DNA of 64,000 nt, taken from the NCBI GenBank assembly GCA_028753945.1, contig JAPNXP010000002.1:12152001-12216000 (forward strand), read 5' to 3'. This stretch comes from Hexactinellida sp. DTS-2022 (Eukaryota > Porifera > Hexactinellida). The notes under the pieces were generated by a model that saw nothing but the letters and a program-made list of their open reading frames with translations, was not told where the DNA came from and did not search any database. Position numbers and translations under genes: made by a program. Every line of letters starts with the position of its first letter. The stretch's first letter is position 1. Below, in pieces: positions 21,690 to 32,530 of the stretch.

Positions 21690-22429
21690 AAATCACTGCC
21701 TTTTTTTCTATCCTTTTCTCCTTAGACGGTGCCCTGGCCAGAGCTTTATAGTTGATGGTCTGAAACTTGGCATGTAGGTGCGATGGGACCGTCTAATTTG
21801 CACCTGGGGTTATGATTTTTGATTAACAAATATTGGACACATTTTTAACACATTTCAAAGAATTTGTGGTCCATAGCTAAAGAAATGTTCTACTAAACCT
21901 CCAATTTTTATTTCACCATTGGATTCAGCATAAAATTTTGCGTCTGATGGGAAAAGACAAATTTTAAGAATGGGTTTAATTCATGCCATAAATGGAGTTT
22001 AAATCCCTTTGTTTACTAACACTTCAGTTCAATTGAAGGTGTTAAATCTAATTCTATTGTTTCAACTTGAAATAATTATATTGATTTATTAACTTGTTAA
22101 ATTTTACTCTATTGATTCAACTTGCGATAATTAAATTGATTTAACTAATAAATTCCAGCTGGCTTATATTTAATTGTAGTATTACTATAAATTGATTAAA
22201 TAAAATATAATAATATACGGAATTTGTTGACTTAACTCGCTCACCCTGGATAACATTGCTAAAATAAATAACTAATAATATAATTCATTACCAATACATA
22301 ATGAATGGATGGCATTAAACTCCAGATGGTTTATGATAGAAACAAACTTCAAATTTATCTACTGTTCCTTGTGACTAGGACCAATTAACAAATGGTTCTT
22401 GACACCTTGAGGCGTTGATGACTGGCTGA
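21690..22429. other. Intronic spacer
   Basis: AT-rich; no gene or clear element seen. Confidence 0.4.
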
Positions 22430-22557
22430 AACAAAATCCAAAATTGCAGCCTGTGCCGAGCGCATGTTCCTTTGGAGGCACTATCAATAAACCACAATCA
22501 AAATATAGTGCCACCAAAGGAACATGCGTCGGCACAGGCTGCAATTTTGGATTTTCA
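22430..22557. repeat. Hairpin with 50-bp arms in the SF3B1 intron
   Basis: Arms about 22430-22479 and 22506-22557 share TTGCAGCCTGTGCCG and ATGTTCCTTTGG in inverted order, with a loop of about 25 bp. The stem is GC-richer than its surroundings. It may be a MITE, but no target duplication was found. Confidence 0.75.
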
Positions 22558-23138
22558 TCATAAAATCACTGGTTGATCGAGACAACCTATGAGTTGATCT
22601 GGAGATTAAATTTCGATGACAAAAGAAAACTTAGGAGTCAAAAAAACAAATTCTAATTAAGCGAGGACACTCATGCTTTTTACTTATTTGGGATTTTATT
22701 TGTATAGAATTCTTTGAATAATGTTTAATTTTTATACTTACATGAAAGTTATTATGCCAGATTGCTATAAACATTATTGAAACATATTTTTGGGTCATGA
22801 AACAGTATCTAGTGTAAAATCGGACAATACACTGAGTCAGTGTCACTGACTCTCGAGCAGCCCCTATTAATTAAGCGGATTCCACTAAACAAGTATATTA
22901 AATTAATGAATATTTTCAGTTACTTTTACTAAACTCTAAGCTTAATTTTCAAATGGAGTTGAGCTTAGTTTGAACTTACTTTTTCTTTGTGAATACCTAC
23001 TTAGTTTCAGACTCAATTTATTGTTAATTTTAGCAAAACTAAGTTTCAGAAGTTTATTGAAAAGCCCCACATTACTGACAACCCCCCACCAGGCATTACT
23101 CTTACATAATCATTTGTTGGAATTATATTTCCTTTTAG
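22558..23138. other. 3' part of the large SF3B1 intron
   Basis: No gene. Ends in a T-rich tract and TTTTAG at the acceptor before 23139. A motif AAGCGGATTCCACT near 22875 resembles a pogo-like terminus. Confidence 0.45.
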
Positions 23139-23471
23139 GTAGTGAAACAATGTTGTGCCACTGATGGAGTTGAAGCGGCTTACATACGACAAGAAGTTTT
23201 ACCACATTTCTTCAAGCATTTTTGGAATCAGCGAGTGGGGACTGACAGACGCAATCATAAACAACTTGTCGATACTACAGTGGAAATTGCTAATAAGGTA
23301 GGAGGTCCAGACATTATTCGAAGAATAGTTGACGATTTGAAAGAAGAAAATGAAAATTATCGAAAAATGGTAGTTGAGTGTATTGAAAAGATTTTAGTCA
23401 ACCTTGGAGCTTCGGATATAGATGCAAGAGTTGAAGAACAGCTAATCGATGGTATATTGTACGCATATCAG
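23139..23471 (+). CDS. SF3B1: SF3B1 exon: HEAT repeats following VLK
   Basis: A 333-bp exon of 111 codons in phase 0, from [13 protein letters not shown] to DGILYAYQ. It sits between a TTTTAG acceptor and a GTAAAT donor. Sequence matches the corresponding SF3B1 HEAT repeats without gaps, with typical divergence at surface positions (e.g. [15 protein letters not shown]). No stops or frameshifts. The next intron is only 84 bp (23472-23555). Confidence 0.97.
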
Positions 23472-23555
23472 GTAAATGCTATGTATTTTATTGGACAATT
23501 CATTACTTAGTTATATTATACTTGTTAAACTTATAGACGTTATTCTTTTTTCTAG

Positions 23556-24767
23556 GAACAATCTTCAGAAGATGTTGTGATGCTGAGCGGATTTGGAGTT
23601 GTTGTAAATGCACTCGGTACTAGAGTTAAATCATACCTTCCACAAATTTGTGGAACAGTTTTATTTCGGCTGAATAATCGATCACCTAAGATACGTCAAC
23701 AAGCTGCCGATCTGATTAGCAAGATAGCTGCAGTTATGAAGTCTTGTATGGAAGAGAAATTAATGGGGCACCTTGGAATAATTTTGTATGAATATCTTGG
23801 TGAGGAATACCCTGAAGTTTTGGGGAGTATTCTCGGTGCACTCAAGGCAATTGTGAATGTAATTGGAATGACTAAGATGACACCTCCAATTAAAGACTTG
23901 TTGCCACGATTAACTCCAATACTAAAAAATCGACATGAAAAAGTACAAGAAAATTGCATAGACCTAGTTGGTAGGATTGCTGACCGAGGAGCTGACTTTG
24001 TTCAACCACGAGAGTGGATGCGAATTTGTGTTGAATTATTAGATCTCTTAAAAGCCCATAAAAAAGCTATCCGGAGAGCTACTGTAAATACATTTGGTTA
24101 TATTGCTAAGGCAATTGGGCCACAAGATGTATTAGCTACCTTATTAACTAATCTACGTGTCCAAGAAAGGCAAAATAGAGTTTGTACTACTGTTGCTATT
24201 GCTATAGTTGCAGAAACATGTTCTCCATTTACTGTTATACCTGGTCTTATGAATGAATATCGCCTCCCTGAACTAAATGTTCAGCACGGGGTTTTGAAAT
24301 CTATGTCTTTCTTATTCGAGTATATTGGGGAAATGGGAAAAGATTACATTTATGCTGTGACTCCGTTACTTGAAGATGCTCTAATGGATAGAGATTTAGT
24401 TCACAGACAGACTTCATGTTCCGCAGTTAAACACATGTCACTTGGTGTTTTTGGTCTCGGGTGCGAGGATGCACTTCGCCACTTGTTAAATTTCGTTTGG
24501 CCAAATATATTTGAGACCTCACCACATATGGTCATGGCAGTTAGAGATGCAATTGAAGGACTTTCCTATGCTATTGGCCCAAGTCATTTACTATTATATT
24601 TAATTCAGGGGCTTATGCATCCAGCTAGAAAAATACGAGATGTATATTGGCGGTATTATAATAGTCTCTACATCAGTTTCCAGGATTCTTTGATACCATC
24701 ATACCCCGATCTAGAAAACGATGAACTTCACATGTATTCTCGTTTTGAACTATTCTATTGCATTTGA
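23556..24767 (+). CDS. SF3B1: SF3B1 last exon: C-terminal HEAT repeats and stop
   Basis: A 1212-bp exon from [14 protein letters not shown] to the stop TGA at 24765-24767, preceded by TTTTTTCTAG. It covers the C-terminal HEAT repeats that close the SF3B1 superhelix and contact PHF5[12 protein letters not shown] is intact, including the residues that correspond to human R1074 and V1078 at the pladienolide-binding pocket. Divergence from the human protein is concentrated in the last 90 residues (from about [11 protein letters not shown] onward), while length stays the same, so the gene end is genuine. Together the three exons give about 750 residues, the 3' 58% or so of the usual 1304-residue protein. 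Confidence 0.97.
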   Translation, partial: EQSSEDVVMLSGFGVVVNALGTRVKSYLPQICGTVLFRLNNRSPKIRQQAADLISKIAAVMKSCMEEKLMGHLGIILYEYLGEEYPEVLGSILGALKAIVNVIGMTKMTPPIKDLLPRLTPILKNRHEKVQENCIDLVGRIADRGADFVQPREWMRICVELLDLLKAHKKAIRRATVNTFGYIAKAIGPQDVLATLLTNLRVQERQNRVCTTVAIAIVAETCSPFTVIPGLMNEYRLPELNVQHGVLKSMSFLFEYIGEMGKDYIYAVTPLLEDALMDRDLVHRQTSCSAVKHMSLGVFGLGCEDALRHLLNFVWPNIFETSPHMVMAVRDAIEGLSYAIGPSHLLLYLIQGLMHPARKIRDVYWRYYNSLYISFQDSLIPSYPDLENDELHMYSRFELFYCI

Positions 24768-24869
24768 TTTACCTCAATTTTCGGTTAGAACTAAGCTATG
24801 AGATAATTTTATTAGTTATTCAATGTTTAAAATAATCAACATATCTACTTAATTAATTTAATTAATTTA

Positions 24870-24875
24870 AATAAA
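24870..24875 (+). terminator. SF3B1 poly(A) signal AATAAA
   Basis: AATAAA about 105 bp after the SF3B1 stop codon, followed 20-40 bp later by a GT/T-rich stretch (ATGTGGTTTTCTTTTT), the usual arrangement for cleavage and polyadenylation. Confidence 0.7.
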
Positions 24876-24879
24876 ATGT

Positions 24880-25148
24880 CTATCATTCGCCAATATGTGG
24901 TTTTCTTTTTCTAGGTAACTTCCCTTTGTGAATCCTTTAACGAAAGATTGCTATTAATTCTTATTTCTATCCTGGATTATTTCTCTCAGACCTTTGTGTT
25001 GTGTGAGTTATTATTTCAAGACCTTTTACTGTCCGACTATACTATAGTATAGTAGCCCAGTTCTAGTTTTAGTACTTTGGTATATTATTAGATTATTACT
25101 GTGCCGACCAGTGATGGAGCAACCGGGGGGATTCAGGGGGGTTGCACC
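24880..25148. other. Downstream flank of SF3B1
   Basis: No gene. Contains the second solo hairpin (25028-25061, CCGACTATACTATAGTATAG) and a C/G-run block at 25108-25140 that looks like the left end of a hAT MITE (CAGTGATGGAGCAACC). Confidence 0.5.
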
Positions 25149-25313
25149 CAGTGGCGGTCCCAGGGGGGAGCATCCGGGGCAAATGCACCGGGTTAAAATA
25201 TTTTGCCCCGGATTCCAGCCCAATTGGTAGTATAATTACATGGAGCATGCCCCAGATTTATACTAAAAGCTTCTCTTTTGCCCCGGGCTGGCCAGATCCT
25301 GCGACCGCCCCTG
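25149..25313. mobile_element. hAT-type MITE with duplication GTTGCACC
   Basis: 165 bp; ends CAGTGGCGGTCCCAGG and GCGACCGCCCCTG; exact duplication at 25141-25148 and 25314-25321. It sits inside another GC-rich MITE-like block. Confidence 0.88.
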
Positions 25314-25710
25314 GTTGCACCAGGCAGGGGGTCAAATACATTCAAATGTATTTAAATACAATACAATTACTTTGGAAATAATTCCAAAAGTATTTAAATG
25401 CTTACAAATACTTTTGAAATAATTGAGCAGAATTGGAATTATTTTAGTAGATTCGAAGAGATCTAGTTTTAAAATTGAGTGTCAGTAAAAAGTTGAGTAT
25501 ATTTGGAAATTTTGAAAAAACTTGAGTATTTTGGGGGTTTTCCCTATATATATATTTAATATTATTAAAACTCGATTGTTGTGTGTATTTTTGTTTATAT
25601 GTTTGTTTGTTTGTCGGATTGTATTTAAGTGATTGGGGGAATATAAACCGCAATTATAATTGAGATAGAAACTAACTTCCAAATGTTTTAAAAAGTAAAC
25701 AAGTATGCTG
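25314..25710. other. Non-coding spacer
   Basis: Short AAATACTTTTG/CAAAAGTATTT alternations at 25325-25420; otherwise nothing seen. Confidence 0.4.
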
Positions 25711-25985
25711 AACACGAATTTCGCATTTATAAATTTACAATATTAATGATTTTTATTGTTGTTTACACAAAATAGCTAAAGAGATTAATGAAATTCAAAA
25801 TCAACCTAGAAGTTAGCTTTCAAAAAGAATTATTGGTAAACAATTACGCTATCCCGAATTTCGCATTTATAAATTTATAATAAGAATATTTATTGTTGTT
25901 GTTTACAAAATATGTAAACTAATTAATGAAAATTCAAAATCAACCTAGAAGTTATCTTTCAATGGGTATTATAGGCAAACTAGTC
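25711..25985. repeat. Direct repeat pair (about 130 bp each), also at 52200-52330
   Basis: Two head-to-tail units, about 25711-25840 and 25855-25985, share CGAATTTCGCATTTATAAAT, TTGTTGTTTACA and TCAAAATCAACCTAGAAGTT. A third diverged unit lies at 52200-52330. Confidence 0.75.
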
Positions 25986-25989
25986 AAAA

Positions 25990-26140
25990 CTATGGAAAAT
26001 AGTAGTTAGGGATGTATATAACATCCCTTTCTACCATTTCCCATGGTAGAATGAGTGAATAGTATGGCCGCATACCGGCCGTTGACTTGCGTTACGTAGT
26101 ACCGATTCGTCGCAAAGCGACCGAGAGCGAAGGGCTCGTA
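25990..26140. repeat. Repeat end with a GTCGCAAAGCGAC hairpin, inverted copy at 51880-52005
   Basis: Contains ATCCCTTTCTACCATTTCC and GTCGCAAAGCGACCGAGAGC; the reverse complement with similar spacing is at 51880-52005. The short stem a few bases from one border is reminiscent of Helitron 3' ends, but the border is not CTRR, so the class is open. Confidence 0.55.
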
Positions 26141-26692
26141 TATATATGTTTTGGTAATTATTAATAACTATCATGTATGGTTTATATTTATGTATTTTCT
26201 AAATTCCCTTGACATTTTTTAGCATTTGTCAACATTTACCTTTATTTCGCTTAGACACAGAAGTATCTTTATTATTTAATTATGTGGGAAAATATCATTT
26301 TACTATATTCATTAATATTTCATTAGAAACACATAAATAGTACCATAATACGTTATCTTTATGTAAGTTTTGCTAGGTATCACTTGTGATCATCGATATT
26401 TCGGGCGCTAAATATTCTGTAATTTCATATCCACGTTTTATTAATCTTTAACGATCCACAAATATTTAACAATTAATATAGATTGTGAAAAATATAATAC
26501 AAAAAACCTGTTTTGAAGGGAAATCAGGTATCATAATGAAGAATGATACAAGTTAGAACCTGAGTACTCGGATGAAGCAATTCTGATTTAGTAAGATTCA
26601 TCAATTCCGTGCTGATTACACAAATACTATAGTTTCTCTTATTATATAAGCAATGAATGCTAAGTAAATAAACAGATTAACAAATACTTGAC
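26141..26692. other. Non-coding spacer
   Basis: AT-rich, no gene or clear repeat. Confidence 0.4.
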
Positions 26693-27189
26693 CATAGCAT
26701 TCTATATACTAAGGCAATGATAGTCCATTGAAAATATGGACCAATAACAGCGAAGTATAGCTAAATTCAAAAATTATTTTCGTGGCTATTTTAGCTTGTC
26801 TACTAATTTGATTTATATATTTACACTCAATTCACACCCTCTTACCTCATAACATTTTTGGCGAATTTTATTTTTCTCATTATTGAGTAGCTGGATTTTA
26901 AATCGAAAACTGATCATCTATCCCCTATAAATATGAGCGAATTAATGTTCTAATTTAGAAATCCCATATTTTTGTCAAACCAAATATTTTTCTCCACCAA
27001 AACAATGAATATTTTACACTTCAGAAAGAGTTCGGATAATCGAAGTTGCACTGTCATGGGATTCTCAAGAATTCATTGACACTGCTGAGTTTCCTATGAC
27101 TTCCGAATTCTTTACTTCAACACTTTCTTTGTTTCGAACTACAAATTGATACTCGTTTATTTTTAGAATTAAATTAATAAATTATAATA

Positions 27190-27821
27190 CAGTACATATT
27201 GGATATAATGATAATGGTGGGCACATCTGATTTGTGGCCAAATTATCACTATATCCAATATATCACTATACCAATTATATTAATACAGTGGAGCCTCCCA
27301 TAACGGACACTCCAAATAGCGGACAACCTCTAAATAACGGACAACCCTCGTGGCACGGATTTATTTATTTAGCATATGTCTAATAGAAAAGCAACCTCTA
27401 AATAGCGGACAACCTCTAAATAACGGACAACGACTCCGGTCCCAAGGTGTCCGTTGTTCAGAGGCTCTACTGTATACCAATTATATCACTATATCCACTG
27501 TATCACCGCATCTAATATATGACTGTATACATTGTCAATACTTATATTCTGAAAAGAATAATCAAATTCCTTATCAAATTCAAGTGGTAACGATATTTAT
27601 ACTGTAAAATCTGAAATTATGGGATCCAAGGAAGGTCAAAAATCCAATATTCTTGTGTAATCTGTACACAAATTTTCACTATATCCTATAATGATATCAC
27701 CATAAGTCTATAACCAATAAAATTTGTATGGGATTTGCTCGGGGACGCACCTAAAGCTGCAAAATTATCACTGTATCCAATATATCACTATATCCATTAT
27801 CACAATATCTATTATGTACTG
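27190..27821. mobile_element. Family D mariner-type MITE, TA duplication
   Basis: Ends CAGTACATATTGGATATAAT and, reverse complement, CAGTACATAATAGATATTGT, flanked by TA. Its interior is mostly repeats of TATCACTATATCCAAT and a block with TTTGCTCGGGGACGCACC. Further copies: 14096-14360, 34411-34766, 44347-44886. Confidence 0.8.
27286..27472. mobile_element. mariner/pogo-like MITE nested in family D
   Basis: 187 bp; ends CAGTGGAGCCTC and, reverse complement, CAGTAGAGCCTCTGAACAAC; TA duplication; interior repeats of CTAAATAACGGACAACC. A second copy is at 44938-45068. Confidence 0.85.
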
Positions 27822-27929
27822 TAATATAATATAGTATTACTACGATTATCAAACAATATAATCGAAATATTTATAGTTTATACTTTATTATTTATCTAAA
27901 GGTTTGTATTATCCATTTCAAGAATGAGA

Positions 27930-28110
27930 ACATATTAGAGAGAAACTATGAATTTTTTGATGGTACTAAAATGGTGGAAGTACCCTGGAAAAAGATGAGT
28001 TAGGACAAATATCCAGTCCCAATAATTTTCCCAAATTGTCCAGAATACCTGACAGTTATAACTGTAAAATCCCAAATACTTTCTCGTGCTGATAAGGAAT
28101 AGAAGATGAT
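27930..28110 (+). pseudogene. THAP/P transposase remnant
   Basis: Reads FDGTKMVEV and, after a stop, PIIFPNCPEYL, the same region that in the 40-kb gene is FDGSKYVDV and CIFPNCPSYL, just after the THAP domain. Only this small piece of coding sequence remains. Confidence 0.6.
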
Positions 28111-28356
28111 GCATCGGCGTATAAATAAAGTCTTATTGACAACAAAGAAAATTCTCCTCATTAAAATATCAATTCTACTAATATATATCTAGAACATAGT
28201 TCAGATTTGCTTAAGGTGTAGCACATCTTTAGTTGAACTAGAATAGAAAGTATATATAACTGGAGTGTATGCTATTTAAATTTCGTATTTTTGAAAATTA
28301 GCTATACATCGCTGTCCATGGTCCATATTTTCAATGTACTTTCATTGCCTTAGGAT

Positions 28357-28844
28357 CAGGATGTAATCAAATCATTTTGATCTGAAAAATCAATCAATTT
28401 TTGAACTGATTTAATCGAGTTATTCAATAGAAAATGATTGAACTGATTGAACTGCCTACTATTTCAAATGATCTGAAAATGAGTTTTGATCTGAAAATGA
28501 GTTATTGATCTGAAAATGAGTTCTTGATCTTGGGAACTGAATATTACCTTTATTTGATGTTACACGTATAACATTTAAATTCTTTTCTTTTATATAATCT
28601 AAGATTCTATGTAGTATAACTTTTAGTGTAATTAACATGGATTTAGTTGAAGACAAGATAAATTAATTTTGATCTAAAAGTGAGTTTTTGATCTGAAAAT
28701 TAAGTTTAAGTATATATTGATTTGAGTTGATCGATTTACAAAAGTTAAATAATTGAACTGATTGAACTTCCCTTGCAATTTATGATTGATCTGAAAATAT
28801 AATGAACTAAATAGAATCATTAAATGATCTGTGACCGTTCACTG
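28357..28844. mobile_element. hAT-type MITE with duplication CTTAGGAT, TGATCTGAAAAT repeats
   Basis: Exact 8-bp duplication at 28349-28356 and 28845-28852 and CAG/CTG ends, but the rest of the inverted repeat is weak. The interior is mainly TGATCTGAAAATGAG-type repeats. It cuts the right end of the 26693-28865 element. Confidence 0.75.
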
Positions 28845-28872
28845 CTTAGGATATAGAATGCTAAGACTTGAC

Positions 28873-29344
28873 ATTTATAAACATGAACTTTCAGACTTAC
28901 TATTTACCAATTTTCACCATTGCATCTATGGCAACTCCTATGAAATACTGGTCTCTATGATAGTTATCATAATGACAACCTGTGTAGTATTTATCTCTTT
29001 TGTTTCAACAGAATTCCTTCCTAAGTTTACTGAAGGAATCCATTAGAAAACTCTACTCGTCAGCTCTACAAGCTTCATTGCTTAGCATTATATATACTTT
29101 CCTCACCTTAATTATCTCCTAATTAAGGATGAGGAAAGAAGGTTGGGTAGGCAGCATCAGAGTATTTAGGGAAGCATGGCATGATACAGGTTTATGATAG
29201 TCCTTAAAATCATTATGAAGAATACTTCACCCGTTAACAGTCCAAAGTGGAGAAATGCTACATTCAAGGTTACAAAAGGTATGATATTTACGATTCAAGA
29301 CTAAGGCAGAAAATCACATAATTCCTCAACGTATTGTGGATTGC
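28873..29344. other. Non-coding spacer
   Basis: No supported feature. Confidence 0.4.
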
Positions 29345-29352
29345 GTGGTAAC

Positions 29353-29762
29353 CAGAGGGTCCGAATGGATCGGAAGACGTATCCATATCCGCTCCATAAT
29401 CCATCACATCTAGAATTAAAATTCCAAATCCGCTCCATATCCGTAAATTACGGATTTTGAATCCGTAATCCGTAATCCATATTGACCCTCTATCCATAGC
29501 TGATTTTTAAATTCTACAAAATCTATACAGATTTCCAAATCCATACGAACTTCCAAATCCATATGGATCCATTATACCATATTACGATAAGGATTTTTTA
29601 TAGATTTGAGAATAATTTCCAAATTCTTTAAAATATCCGATATTTACGGATTTGGAATGGATTTGAGAATTATTCCAAATCCGTTCCAAAATCCGTAAAT
29701 TACGGATTTGACGGATTCCACATCCGTAAATCCGTAAATCCGTAATCCATTCGGATCCTCTG
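29353..29762. mobile_element. hAT-type MITE with duplication GTGGTAAC
   Basis: 410 bp; ends CAGAGGGTCCGAATGGAT and ATTCGGATCCTCTG; exact duplication at 29345-29352 and 29763-29770. Interior is a self-complementary mosaic of ATCCGTAAAT/ATTTACGGAT. Confidence 0.92.
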
Positions 29763-29948
29763 GTGGTAACATACAACTATGACTTAAAGTGATACAAAGC
29801 AATTAATTCTGAAGGAAATAAGGATGTAGATCAAAACTCAATCGAATAATTAAATATTGAAGGGGAGAGCATACTGAAGAAAGAATAGAACTCCATAATT
29901 GGTTGACTGATTCTGAATACACAGTGGCTTAAAATCGCAGTTGGTAGG

Positions 29949-30723
29949 CAGAGACGGATTAAGGGTATATTGGGCCCCGGGCGAACATCAACCAAGGGCC
30001 TTTAGGAGTTTCTTTGAGGACACCCAATAATATAATCCTACAGGATCCTTACAATTGTTTATACAATCTTCACTACCTTTTGCTATCCAACGATTTCGTT
30101 AGTCTTCTGATATATCGTTCCACAACCCAATGTTATTCACAAGTTGTATTACTTTCTGAGTTAAAAGCGTGTTGCTCTTCTACAACCTCTGGAACTTGAT
30201 ACTCTGACTCGATAAACTGGAGTCCCATACTGCGACTATTCGTTTGAATTATATACAAATGAATCGCCAAGAGGTACAAAGGAAGATGTTGAAGTAGAAA
30301 GATCATAGTCTTGGGCTTACAATTCTTGGGATTGTGATTGTAAGTTAAAGAATGTGTCTAGTTTAGGAGGTGTATACGTTTCTTGCTTAGTTGATTTTCG
30401 CGAAGGTGACTTTCTTTTCTTTTAGTTCCCTGCGAATTGGCATTACTGAGAAGTGGAGAATATATTTAGACTCGAAAGATTCAATGAAAAAGTAGATCAG
30501 GACTAGGCTTGTTACTTTCAAGGTGTGCTGTCTATTAATTGTATCATTGTTATTGGATCACTGTTGAAAATTAATTAACCTTATCATGTTATTGCTTCAC
30601 TATTCAAACATTATAATGCAACACATTTATCAATACATGTACAAATATTACGCTTTGTATTGGGCCCCTTTAGGCTCGGGCCCCGGGCGACCGCCCCATC
30701 CGCTCCCCCTTAATCCACCACTG
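29949..30723. mobile_element. hAT-type MITE with duplication TTGGTAGG
   Basis: 775 bp; ends CAGAGACGGATTAAGG and CCTTAATCCACCACTG; exact duplication at 29941-29948 and 30724-30731. Subterminal GGGCCCCGGGCGA is inverted at the other end. No transposase. Confidence 0.92.
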
Positions 30724-30731
30724 TTGGTAGG

Positions 30732-31160
30732 AATGGATATCTTTTTGCACTTTAGCCTAATATAATATATTATTTTGCATATGGGTTATCGATGTTTAGA
30801 AAATGATTGGTGATATCAAAATTTATTTACAGCTCATACTTTGTCTGTTGTGACGTCATGATGATGTTACTAAAATTATTGAAATTCTGTAATCTGCTAT
30901 ATCTTTGAAGTTGGCTTTGTACTATGCATTAATTGCATATGGGTTATCGATACCTATGCATCCTTTGACATCTAATTTTTTAAATATCGCTTCAATTGTA
31001 TTAGTCATGACGTCATGCGATGTGTGTATTTTAACATTTTGTGGCATCAATTTATTTAACCCCTTAAATTAAAATTAACATTTATATATCTACTGTACCT
31101 GGGGATAACTTTAATTAACTTATTGCCTTATTAATTCATTCATAATAGGTTTATTACTTA
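30732..31160. other. Non-coding with a 17-bp direct repeat
   Basis: GCATATGGGTTATCGAT occurs at about 30777 and 30936, each followed by a GTCATGA/TGACGTCAT block. It may be an extra Helitron-related segment, since a Helitron 3' end begins at 31161. Confidence 0.4.
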
Positions 31161-31624
31161 CTAGCGCGCTTCGCTTGCTAGGTCGCTTCGCGGTTGGTGT
31201 GTGGTTTATTACTTCTAACATTGGTTATAAAACGTAAATAGGCCTAAAATAGTCAAAATTAACACTGTTAAATTTAGTGATTACGTCATCATGCGATAGT
31301 GAGGTAGCATGATGGAAATCTGGTGTTACCAAAATGTCCGCATCAGTAATGTACAAGTTCTATTAAATTTTTGATTTTTATCTTTTAGAAGTCGCGAATT
31401 ATGTGCGATTAAGTGAATTTTTAGGGTTCTCGAAATATGACAATGACGTCATACCTTGTCGAGGTGTGAGAAATTTTGAGTGGAAAGTTCAACTTGTTGG
31501 CGGGTGCCAAAAGTTACCCTTATATGCCAAAAATCACATTTGGAAACCGTCCAGTTTCTTCAACCAACTCGTAACATACAAAGAAATATAGCACATATAC
31601 AGGTTTATGTTTTAATAGTATAGA
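31161..31624 (-). mobile_element. Non-autonomous Helitron, minus orientation
   Basis: On the minus strand the element starts TCTATACTATTAAAAC (31624) and ends GCGAAGCGCGCTAG (31161) followed by T, the TC...CTAG|T pattern of Helitrons. Just inside the 3' end is the palindrome-prone stretch ACCGCGAAGCG. Similar copies are at 44891-45526, 59997-60781 and 60790-61268. There is no Rep/helicase. Confidence 0.8.
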
Positions 31625-31626
31625 AT

Positions 31627-31943
31627 CAGTGGTTCCCAACCTTTTCCAAAAAATTTCAGGATATTACCCCCCAACCTATATTTTTGCTATAATTCCCCCC
31701 CCAGCACTACAATGTAGTATTTTGGTATTGAAATAACTGAAAAACTAAGTGAAATATAAATAATACTGTCAATGAGAACGGTCAATATTATCAATACTAG
31801 GTAAATTAATTACTCAGTGATTAAATCATTCAGTGAGACAAAGTAATCCAGAAAATTTCATTAGTATACCTATGTGTAATTCCTCCCCGAGGATGGCCAA
31901 ATTCCTCCCCTGGGAGGAATTCCTCCCAGGTTGGGAACCACTG
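31627..31943. mobile_element. hAT-type MITE abutting a Helitron 5' end
   Basis: 317 bp; ends CAGTGGTTCCCAACCTTTT and AGGTTGGGAACCACTG. Flanks TATAGAAT and GTATAGAT are near matches. Removing it restores the Helitron border next to an AT run. Interior carries AATTCCTCCC motifs. Confidence 0.85.
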
Positions 31944-32462
31944 GTATAGATATATATATATAGTCGGGTCAAAATCTAAGATTCCGTGGCCAACGTCTGA
32001 AAAGTTAAGTTTTGTGCCTGATTCTGATACTTTATGGTATATTTAGCGATTTAAGCTCCCATGCCGGTCTCGAAAATTTGTTGCTAAATTTAGGTCTATA
32101 CCGAGATTTACATGGAGACATACTACATAGCCAGTTAAAAGGTTATTGTATCATCTATATAGGATAAGATATGCTTCAAATCCCTTAAAAAGATAGTTTA
32201 AAGAAGGGACCTCCCATGGTGACAAATGACGTAGGAATCTTCAAAGGTTTACTACATTAAAAGTAGGGTCAAAAATCTAAGACGGAATCTTAGATTTTTG
32301 ACCCACTAAATTATAATACACTATTTACCTAAGTTGACTAATTTATTGAAAAAGAAAAGGATAATTAATTATTTATGATTGTTCAATGTCGTCACAATCA
32401 ATTATTGATCATTTAATACCAGCGCTAGCAGTAGCATTTGACACAATTCAAGTTTAAAAAAT
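31944..32462. other. Non-coding spacer
   Basis: An inverted pair AAAATCTAAGA...CCG (about 31970 and 32270-32300) suggests a small degraded MITE around 31970-32305. No gene. Confidence 0.4.
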
Positions 32463-32530
32463 ATTCTGTTGCAAGATCTTGGATATATAAGGCCATAGCA
32501 CTGAGTATATTTTTCATGGATACTTACAGT

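Larger units (their letters stand above)
16021..23138 (+). other. 7.1-kb SF3B1 intron loaded with transposons
   Basis: Starts GTCAGT after ...IVLK and ends CCTTTTAG before the codons for VVKQCC, so the two exons join in phase 0 exactly as in other SF3B1 proteins. Inside are an antisense THAP/P relic (16232-19949), hAT MITEs (20563-20728 and 21303-21433) and two hairpins. A copy of family A therefore occupies more than half the intron. Confidence 0.95.
26693..28865. mobile_element. P-type non-autonomous element, family C, duplication ACTTGAC
   Basis: Ends read CATAGCATTCTATATACTAA from 26693 and CTTAGCATTCTATATCCTAA from 28865 inwards; exact 7-bp flanks ACTTGAC at 26686-26692 and 28866-28872. 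The right terminal repeat is split by a hAT MITE (28357-28844). A mariner-type MITE (27190-27821) lies inside. A short transposase remnant at 27930-28110 links the element to the THAP/P gene at 40-43.9 kb. Confidence 0.88.
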
